Of a DNA stretch of 5,854 bases, positions 1 through 4,650 are shown piece by piece (positions within the stretch are counted from its first letter, which is position 1; each line of letters starts with the position of its first letter). The notes under the pieces were generated by a model. That model ran no database searches. It was given only the letters and a program-made list of their open reading frames with translations, and had not been told where the DNA came from. A program made the position numbers and the translations under genes. Origin of the DNA: JAAAOH01 sp046540795 (lineage in GTDB: Bacteria > Spirochaetota > Spirochaetia > DSM-27196 > PWMO01). The stretch lies in the NCBI GenBank assembly GCA_046540795.1, contig JBKHEN010000152.1, positions 1-5,854 of the forward strand, given 5' to 3'.

Positions 1-16
1 GTGAGGGGGTGACAAC

Positions 17-904
17 GTGCGACGGCAAGGCGGAGTCGCAGGGGTGGTGCGCGCGGGGGCAACGGCTATTACACTGATCGGGACCCTCGTGGCCATCGCG
101 TCCTGCCGAACGGTACCACTTGAGGAGCGCATCACCTTCAACGATCGCTATATCACAGACGGTACCCGTATGTTCACCGAGCGCACGGAGGTGTCCACCC
201 GGGGCCGGAACAACGAGCACATGGTAGGCGTGAGGGCGGTGTCCGAGTCGACAGGATACCTGTACTACGCTTCCCGACAGCAGATCGAGCGCGAGCGCGC
301 ACGGGTTCGTGAGTTCGGCGAGATCTACCGTGTAGATCTCGACACGCTGGAGATCGTCCTCGTCACCGACCCTGCCGAGCGGGACGCGGCGATCGAGGAG
401 TATTCCTCGTACCACGACTTTCGATATCACGAGCCGCGGAACAGCGGCATTCTCGGGGATTGGGTGCCGGCGGCTCGACTGACACGGGAACGCCGCTACA
501 GCCTCCGGGTCCGCGACGACCTCGAGAGCGGGTCGCTGCCGGTGGCCGTGCAATGGGTTTATGACCGCGAGCCGAGACGCCTGTTGCTCCGCTTCGGCGA
601 GGGCGATCGGGCGGTAAACGTGAGGTTCCCGCCGGACCTCTTCGATCTCTCCAACGTCGGCCACCCGGCGTACTGGCGCACCCTCTCGGCCATGCGGTAT
701 CGGGCCGAAACCGGACACGTGACGTTCCACGACTCGGTGATCGACCTGCACGACGGACGCCGTGCCCAACTCATCGGAAACGGCCCGTCACGCTATGTGG
801 AGGCAATGGCCATGACGCCCTCCTGGGAGCGCGCCCTGGTCCTCTATTGGAAATACCGGGAAACGAAATACCTCGCCGTGATCGACGTCGAACCGCCTCG
901 ATAG
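17..904 (+). CDS. Putative secreted lipoprotein of unknown function
   Basis: I do not recognise this 295-residue protein. The N-terminus has Arg residues at 2, 3 and 12, a hydrophobic stretch at about 15-28 and a lipobox I-A-S-C with the lipidation cysteine at residue 30, so it should be exported and lipid-anchored. The mature part is hydrophilic, rich in Arg/Glu and Tyr, with alternating beta-like segments (for example around 180-200 and 270-292) and no membrane span. The GTG start at 17 has a GGGGG purine tract about 7 bases upstream. GTG codons at 44 and 47 are in frame, would give a more typical 20-21-residue lipoprotein signal, and also have GGAG upstream (32-35), so the true start may be one of these. 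The stop is TAG at 902-904. The next gene is 214 bp away with its own promoter, so this is probably the end of its transcription unit. The lipoprotein call is fairly sure; the function is unknown. Confidence 0.8.
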   Translation: MRRQGGVAGVVRAGATAITLIGTLVAIASCRTVPLEERITFNDRYITDGTRMFTERTEVSTRGRNNEHMVGVRAVSESTGYLYYASRQQIERERARVREFGEIYRVDLDTLEIVLVTDPAERDAAIEEYSSYHDFRYHEPRNSGILGDWVPAARLTRERRYSLRVRDDLESGSLPVAVQWVYDREPRRLLLRFGEGDRAVNVRFPPDLFDLSNVGHPAYWRTLSAMRYRAETGHVTFHDSVIDLHDGRRAQLIGNGPSRYVEAMAMTPSWERALVLYWKYRETKYLAVIDVEPPR

Positions 905-928
905 AGGCTCCTCCACGGAGTTTGTAAG

Positions 929-954
929 GCACGGCGCCGTGGCACGGCGCCGTG
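929..954. repeat. Tandem 13-bp repeat of a perfect palindrome
   Basis: The unit GCACGGCGCCGTG occurs twice head to tail. Each copy contains the perfect 12-bp palindrome CACGGCGCCGTG (930-941 and 943-954). Together the copies can fold into a 10-bp GC stem with a 5-base loop (TGGCA). It lies 25 bp after the lipoprotein stop. No T-run follows on either side, so it is not a standard intrinsic terminator. It could be a factor-dependent or RNA-stabilising 3' hairpin, or a protein-binding site; the sequence does not decide between these. Confidence 0.75.
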
Positions 955-1013
955 GCCGGGCGCGGGACGGGGCAGTGTCACACGGCCGGGGACGAGAAGC
1001 GGGACGCGGGATT

Positions 1014-1033
1014 TCCACGGGGTCCGCCGTGGA
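1014..1033. promoter_or_regulatory. 7-bp inverted repeat just upstream of a promoter
   Basis: TCCACGG (1014-1020) and CCGTGGA (1027-1033) form a perfect inverted repeat with a 6-base spacer. Its right edge is 6 bp before the proposed -35 element of the next gene, a position typical of an activator site, though a 3' hairpin of the preceding transcript is equally possible. The half-site resembles CCACGG at 913-918 and the CACGG arms of the tandem palindrome nearby. The structure is seen; the regulatory role is inferred. Confidence 0.4.
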
Positions 1034-1039
1034 CGACCA

Positions 1040-1069
1040 TTGCAATATAGCTTACTAATCTGGTAATAT
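1040..1069 (+). promoter_or_regulatory. Sigma70-type promoter with extended -10
   Basis: TTGCAA at 1040-1045 (4 of 6 matches to the -35 consensus) is followed by an 18-bp spacer and TAATAT at 1064-1069 (4 of 6 to the -10 consensus). A TGG directly before the hexamer gives an extended -10. The patch is conspicuously AT-rich in a GC-rich window. Transcription would start near 1076, leaving a leader of about 43 bases that includes a strong ribosome binding site. Confidence 0.6.
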
Positions 1070-1103
1070 ACGCTCTCGTTGGGTACGTTCCAAGGAATAT
1101 AGT

Positions 1104-1110
1104 GGGGAGG
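1104..1110 (+). promoter_or_regulatory. Strong ribosome binding site that sets the start at 1119
   Basis: GGGGAGG lies 8 bases before the ATG at 1119. It favours this ATG over a second in-frame ATG at 1125. Confidence 0.75.
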
Positions 1111-1118
1111 ACTTTGAA

Positions 1119-1814
1119 ATGCGCATGATCGAACTGAACAAGGCCGCGGTACTGGCTTCGGCCCTCGTGCTTCTGTCAGCCGTGGGCGGCTTTGCCCAGG
1201 AAGGAGACACCGAGGCTGAAGAAGACGCGGGGAATGCCATGGAGGCGGGCGACATCGACATAGGCGTGTCCGGCGGACTCGGCGGGTTCCTGTATCCGTA
1301 TCTCGCGCCGCAGATCGACGTAGGTGTGTTGCCGGTCGACGCGGTGACCATCAGTGCGGGCGCCCGAGCAAATGCCGGGTATTGCCTTTTGTGCGGGATC
1401 TTCAGCGCTCTGGATGACGACTGGACGGTACGCTCGTTCTATGTGAGCGTTCTGGGAAGGGCCTTGGTCCACTTTAACGATCTCGCCGACGGGATAGATA
1501 CATCGAACCCGCTCGATGCCTATGCCGGCCTGATGGCGGGCCCCGGGTTCTATCGATTCGGAGTGGAATACGATCCTACGGGCGACTCGGCAGACACAAC
1601 CTTAACCACCGTGATCTTCGGCCCCAGTGGCGGGGCGAAACTCTTTTTCGATGAGCGGCAGCGGGGCTTCGCGTTTCTCGAGCTCGCCTATCTCTTCGAA
1701 GTGGGCTTCGAAAGTACCGAAATCGAGCTTGCCGGTGAAACCTACACCATCGATCGAGCCAACTACGCGAGCTCGGGGCTCGATTTTTCCATCGGCCTCG
1801 GCATGCGGCTGTAA
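1119..1814 (+). CDS. Putative outer-membrane beta-barrel protein
   Basis: This 231-residue protein is not recognised by name. Residues 1-26 are a signal peptide: a short charged start, a hydrophobic core at about 9-22, and a likely cleavage after GFA (A26). A strongly acidic, Ala/Gly-rich linker follows at about 28-46. From about 47 the sequence alternates Gly and aromatic/aliphatic residues in strand-like stretches separated by Asp/Asn/Gly-rich turns, as in small 8-strand-type barrels. It ends in an amphipathic strand, DFSIGLGMRL; the terminal residue is Leu rather than the usual Phe. C89 and C92 form a CxxC pair. There is no lipobox. It has its own promoter and a strong ribosome binding site, so it is probably transcribed alone and well translated. 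Export is well supported and the outer-membrane barrel is inferred; a periplasmic beta-rich protein is the alternative. Confidence 0.75.
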   Translation: MRMIELNKAAVLASALVLLSAVGGFAQEGDTEAEEDAGNAMEAGDIDIGVSGGLGGFLYPYLAPQIDVGVLPVDAVTISAGARANAGYCLLCGIFSALDDDWTVRSFYVSVLGRALVHFNDLADGIDTSNPLDAYAGLMAGPGFYRFGVEYDPTGDSADTTLTTVIFGPSGGAKLFFDERQRGFAFLELAYLFEVGFESTEIELAGETYTIDRANYASSGLDFSIGLGMRL

Positions 1815-1947
1815 ACGGTTCGCGTGATAGACACGGAGGGCCCGGTGGAGTTACGCTCGTGACATAAAGAATTTCGTCTTCGAAGATCGTCGGCCGTGTG
1901 TGCTCGCCTCGCGCGGCTGCCGGTCTCGAGGAAAGGAATCGTCACCT
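1815..1947. other. Intergenic gap with a short palindrome
   Basis: The 133 bp hold a perfect 10-bp palindrome TCTTCGAAGA (1877-1886) in a small AT-richer patch (1861-1887). I found no convincing -35/-10 pair and no T-tailed hairpin to end the preceding gene. A GTG at 1900 is in frame with the downstream gene but is not preferred as its start. The promoter of the dehydrogenase gene is therefore not identified, and read-through from the upstream gene is possible. Confidence 0.35.
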
Positions 1948-3168
1948 ATGCCGCAGAGCTTCTATATTGCCCGAACGCCGGAGCTCTACTTCGGCGCGGG
2001 CGGGATTGCGCGCCTGCCGGAGCTGCTTCGAGCCGCCGGTTGGAATCGGGTCTTCGTCGTAACCGGGGGCGGCTCGGTACGAAAGCTCCCCCAATGGGAG
2101 CGTCTGGTCGGGGCGCTGGAGGAGAACCGGGCCTTTGCCGGAGACGCGCGGGTATCCGGGGAGCCGTCTCCGGAGCTGGTCGATGAAATCGCCGCCACCT
2201 GCCGGATGCGGGTGGCCGAGGCTATCATCGGGATCGGCGGCGGCAGCGCGCTCGACACGGCCAAGGCCACCGCGTTCGCTGTTCTTCACGAAGGGTCGGT
2301 CGCCGACTACCTCGAAGGTGTTGGGACGAAGTCCGCCACGGGACGCCGGCTTCCGTTCGTCGCCTGCCCGACAACCGCGGGCACGGGGACGGAGGCAACG
2401 TGGAACGCCGTTCTCCGGCGCGTCGGTCCGGGGGGCTTCAAGAAGTCGCTGCGCCACCACGCGTTCGTACCGGACCTTGCTCTTATAGACCCTGAGCTTG
2501 CACTCGCCGTCCCCCGGCATGTGACTGCCGCTAGTGGGCTCGACGCCGTCACGCAGAATCTCGAAGCCTATGTGTCCACCGGCGCCACGCCGTATACCGA
2601 CGCGCTTGCACTGAACGGGTTGGAGGCCGCAGGCCGTAGTTTTCTCCGTGTCCTCGAGAACGGGAACGACCTCGAGGCCCGTGGGGAGATGGCGTGGTGT
2701 GCCCATACCTCGGGCATCGCGTTGGCTAATGCCGGTCTCGGGCTCGTCCACGGTGCCGCGGGACCTGCGGGAGCTACGCACGACATACCCCACGGCACAG
2801 CCTGTGGCCTGCTGCTGCCGGCGGTCACTTCGGCCACTATCGCAAGACTCCGTGAAACGGCACAGACTCAAAGAGATGAGGATGACGCCGACAGGCGTCG
2901 GCAACCGGCGCCGGGAGATGCGTTGGCGCGGTACGCCCGCGCAGGGGTGGCCCTTACGGGGGCAGATCACGGGTCGATAGAGAAGAACTGCGACGTCCTA
3001 ATTGCCACCCTCGAGCGCTTCCTCGAGAGGGCGGAGCTACCCTCCTTCGGGGCCTACGGCTTCACCCGGGACGATATCCGGGCTCTCTCCGAGAAGGCAG
3101 GGCACAAGAAACACCCGGTTTCGTTCGGGCCCCGGGAGATCGAGAAGATTCTCGCAACGGCGCTCTAA
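1948..3168 (+). CDS. Iron-containing (group III) alcohol dehydrogenase
   Basis: This is a 406-residue cytoplasmic NAD(P)-dependent alcohol/aldehyde oxidoreductase of the Fe-ADH family; the substrate is not deducible. An N-terminal Rossmann-like domain has GIGGGSALDTAK (95-106) for the cofactor diphosphate and CPTTAGTGTEA (140-150). The C-terminal helical domain carries the metal site, D199, Q203, H268 and H282, matching FucO D196/H200/H263/H277 in spacing. Gln replaces the second ligand, His. From memory, a subfamily with DAxTQ...EAYVS and a C-terminal KNNPV-like motif (here KKHPV) shares this change, so the enzyme is probably active. The ATG start is chosen because GAGGAAAGGA (1928-1937) precedes it and homology begins at PQSFYIARTPELYFGAG; an upstream GTG at 1900 would add 16 unconserved residues. 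The protein is about 15-20 residues longer than I expect, owing to a hydrophilic segment at 305-324 noted separately. Confidence 0.92.
   Translation: MPQSFYIARTPELYFGAGGIARLPELLRAAGWNRVFVVTGGGSVRKLPQWERLVGALEENRAFAGDARVSGEPSPELVDEIAATCRMRVAEAIIGIGGGSALDTAKATAFAVLHEGSVADYLEGVGTKSATGRRLPFVACPTTAGTGTEATWNAVLRRVGPGGFKKSLRHHAFVPDLALIDPELALAVPRHVTAASGLDAVTQNLEAYVSTGATPYTDALALNGLEAAGRSFLRVLENGNDLEARGEMAWCAHTSGIALANAGLGLVHGAAGPAGATHDIPHGTACGLLLPAVTSATIARLRETAQTQRDEDDADRRRQPAPGDALARYARAGVALTGADHGSIEKNCDVLIATLERFLERAELPSFGAYGFTRDDIRALSEKAGHKKHPVSFGPREIEKILATAL
2860..2919 (+). repeat. Hydrophilic in-frame insert with overlapping hairpins, copy A
   Basis: These bases encode residues 305-324 of the Fe-ADH, between the conserved helix ending ARLRET and ALARYA, where relatives as I recall them have only about 7 residues. 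Within it, 2884-2902 has two mutually exclusive perfect stems: GACGCC/GGCGTC (loop GACA) and GCCGAC/GTCGGC (loop AGGC). It encodes QT, DRRR and QPAPG in the same order as the segment at 5281-5379 inside the CapA-like gene. The structure and the match are visible; calling it an insertion is inference. Confidence 0.4.
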
Positions 3169-3171
3169 CAG

Positions 3172-3279
3172 GCTGTTTCCGGAGGACCTTGGGATGGACC
3201 GAAGCTGTTTCCGGCGGGTCTTCCTCCGGACGGGCCTGTTCCGCCGGGCATTCTCGGGCAAGCCTTTTGCGGTCGGCGG
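3172..3279. repeat. Imperfect repeats and inverted repeats between convergent genes
   Basis: GCTGTTTCCGG occurs at 3172-3182 and exactly again at 3204-3214 (32-bp spacing). A degenerate third copy, GCCTGTTCCG, is at 3234-3243. TCCGGAGGA (3178-3186) is the exact reverse complement of TCCTCCGGA (3222-3230), and CCGCCG (3241-3246) pairs with CGGCGG (3274-3279). The region separates the 3' ends of the ADH and icd genes, so the inverted repeats may act as a bidirectional terminator, but no hairpin has a clean adjoining T-run. I see no convincing gene here. Confidence 0.5.
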
Positions 3280-3291
3280 TACACACCTATC

Positions 3292-4560
3292 TCAACCCAT
3301 GTTCTCTATGATGGCGCTTGCGAACTCGCTCGTCTTCAATTTCGTCGCGCCCTCCATGAGCCGGTGAAAATCGTAGGTGACCCGCTTCTCGGCAATGGTG
3401 CGATCCATTGCGTGGAGGATGTGATCCGCGGCCTCATCCCAGCCGAGATGCCTGAGCATCATCTCCCCCGAGAGAATGAGAGAAGAGGGGTTTACTTTGT
3501 CCTGCCCGGCGTACTTCGGCGCGGTACCATGGGTAGCTTCGAAGACCGCGTGGCCACTGCGGTAGTTGATGTTCGCCCCCGGGGCAATACCGATGCCGCC
3601 GACCTGGGCCGCGAGAGCATCGGAGATGTAGTCTCCGTTCAAATTTAGTGTGGCAATGACACTGTATTCGGACGCTCGCGTGAGGATTTGCTGCAACATG
3701 GCATCGGCAATCACGTCCTTGATGACAATTTGTCTGCCGGTGTTGGGATTCCGGAAGGTGAGCCAGGGGCCGCCGTCGAGCTCGGTGGCACCGTAATCCC
3801 GCTTCGCCGTCTCGTAACCCCACGCACGAAACGACCCTTCGGTGTACTTCATGATATTGCCCTTGTGCACCAGGGTCACGCTCGGCAGATCCCGGTCTAT
3901 CGCGTAATCGATTGCCGCCTGAACCAGACGCTCCGTCCCTTCCCGGGACACCGGCTTGATGCCCAGCCCCGAGGAACCGGGAAAGCGGATCCGCTCGTAT
4001 GCGTCGGGAAACTGCGCGCGAAGCACGTCAAGCAGACGCTTCGCCTGCTCGGTCTCCGCCTCGTACTCGATCCCGGCGTAGATGTCCTCGGTGTTTTCCC
4101 GGAACACCACCATGCTCACGTCCTCCGGCTTTTTGACCGGAGAGGGAACACCGGTGAAATACCTCACCGGACGAACACAGGCGTAGAGGTCGAGCCGCCG
4201 GCGAATGGCCACATTTATCGAACGAATCCCGCCGCCCACCGGGGTCGTTAGTGGTCCCTTTATCCCAACGAGGTATTCCCGCAGTGCCTCCTGGGTCTCC
4301 TGCGGCAACCACAGCTCCTCTCCGTACACGCGATTCGCCTTCTCGCCGGCGAACACTTCCATCCAGGATATGCGCCGTTTGCCGCCAAACGCCTTCTCCA
4401 CGGCGGCGTCGAAAACCCGCTGTGCCGCAGCCCAGATGTCGGGTCCTGTGCCGTCTCCTTCGATGAAGGCAATAATCGGGTTGTCGGGCACGTGCAAACT
4501 GCCGTTCACGCGGTTGATTTTCTGACCGTTCTCCGGTACCTGAACCTTTTGGTAATTCAT
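3292..4560 (-). CDS. icd: NADP-dependent isocitrate dehydrogenase
   Basis: This 422-residue protein is close to E. coli Icd (416) along its whole length. It catalyses oxidative decarboxylation of isocitrate to 2-oxoglutarate in the TCA cycle, as a cytoplasmic homodimer needing Mg or Mn. Visible active-site residues are S114 and N116 in GGGIRSINVAIR, R120, R130, R154, Y161, K233 in VHKGNIMKYTEG, and metal ligands D286, D310 and D314 around NLNGDYISDALAAQVGG. NADP-type determinants are all kept: K349-Y350 after HGTAP, and Y396 and R400 in VTYDFHR, equivalent to E. coli K344/Y345/Y391/R395. S114 corresponds to the serine that AceK phosphorylates in E. coli, but no aceK is in the window. I chose ATG at 4560 because GGAG lies 6 bases upstream and the alignment with E. 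coli begins there; an in-frame TTG at 4581 would add 7 residues. It converges on the ADH gene and diverges from the capA-like gene. Confidence 0.97.
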   Translation of the reverse strand: MNYQKVQVPENGQKINRVNGSLHVPDNPIIAFIEGDGTGPDIWAAAQRVFDAAVEKAFGGKRRISWMEVFAGEKANRVYGEELWLPQETQEALREYLVGIKGPLTTPVGGGIRSINVAIRRRLDLYACVRPVRYFTGVPSPVKKPEDVSMVVFRENTEDIYAGIEYEAETEQAKRLLDVLRAQFPDAYERIRFPGSSGLGIKPVSREGTERLVQAAIDYAIDRDLPSVTLVHKGNIMKYTEGSFRAWGYETAKRDYGATELDGGPWLTFRNPNTGRQIVIKDVIADAMLQQILTRASEYSVIATLNLNGDYISDALAAQVGGIGIAPGANINYRSGHAVFEATHGTAPKYAGQDKVNPSSLILSGEMMLRHLGWDEAADHILHAMDRTIAEKRVTYDFHRLMEGATKLKTSEFASAIIENMG

Positions 4561-4566
4561 AGTTGA

Positions 4567-4570
4567 CTCC
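4567..4570 (-). promoter_or_regulatory. Ribosome binding site deciding the icd start
   Basis: GGAG on the minus strand sits 6 bases before the ATG at 4560. The alternative TTG at 4581 has only a weak purine stretch upstream. This supports the 422-residue product. Confidence 0.65.
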
Positions 4571-4571
4571 G

Positions 4572-4600
4572 AGAATAGCAACTTGCCCGCCGATGGACAA
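4572..4600 (-). promoter_or_regulatory. Possible icd promoter
   Basis: On the minus strand TTGTCC (4595-4600) and TATTCT (4572-4577) each match the sigma70 hexamers at 4 of 6 positions and are exactly 17 bp apart. The predicted start, near 4565, would leave a leader of only about 5 bases and cut off the GGAG ribosome binding site. Either this is not the main promoter or icd is made partly from a nearly leaderless transcript. An alternative -10-like TAATCT lies further upstream, at about 4641-4646. Confidence 0.3.
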
Positions 4601-4614
4601 GTCGACGGGGGTTC

Positions 4615-4635
4615 TCGTCGGTCGTCCTCGGTCGT
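4615..4635 (+). repeat. Two 11-bp direct repeats one helical turn apart
   Basis: TCGTCGGTCGT (4615-4625) and TCCTCGGTCGT (4625-4635) differ at one base and repeat every 10 bp, so both would face the same side of the DNA. They lie just upstream of the -10-like element before the capA-like gene, in the 90-bp divergent region, and may be a regulator site. No regulator gene is nearby. The repeat is seen; the role is inferred. Confidence 0.4.
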
Positions 4636-4638
4636 GGG

Positions 4639-4644
4639 TAGATT
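4639..4644 (+). promoter_or_regulatory. Possible leaderless -10 element
   Basis: TAGATT fits the TANNNT pattern and ends 6 bases before the ATG at 4651. That spacing would start the RNA at or next to the start codon. The gene has no clear Shine-Dalgarno sequence (only GGGTAG, 4636-4641), which agrees with a leaderless transcript. I see no good -35 hexamer. Confidence 0.3.
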
Positions 4645-4650
4645 AGACTG

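Noticed and set aside
929..954. Intrinsic terminator for the lipoprotein gene
   Set aside because: The stem is strong but no T-run follows, so it is listed as a repeat of unknown role.
1900..1947. GTG at 1900 as the Fe-ADH start
   Set aside because: The 16 added residues have no family similarity, and a ribosome binding site precedes the ATG at 1948.
1942..2970. Open frame of 342 codons on the minus strand opposite the Fe-ADH gene
   Set aside because: It is a shadow of GC-rich codon use. It has no recognisable motif, and the plus-strand frame shows full Fe-ADH homology.
3001..3027. CTCGAG-containing direct and imperfect inverted repeat in the Fe-ADH gene
   Set aside because: It is explained by repeated Leu-Glu codons (LERFLER), which recur across the window.
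3172..3243. CRISPR-like spacing of about 32 bp between repeats
   Set aside because: The repeats are only 11 bases, with two exact copies and one degraded copy, and no cas gene is present.
3194..3367. Possible small basic protein starting at ATG 3194 between the convergent genes
   Set aside because: It overlaps the end of icd antisense. Its CFRR/LFRR pattern simply reflects the DNA repeats, and there is no good ribosome binding site.
3688..4251. Open frame of 187 codons on the plus strand inside icd
   Set aside because: It lies entirely antisense to a strongly conserved enzyme and has no motif of its own.
4561..4581. TTG at 4581 as the icd start
   Set aside because: The ATG at 4560 has a better-placed GGAG and matches the E. 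coli N-terminus; the extra 7 residues are not family-like.
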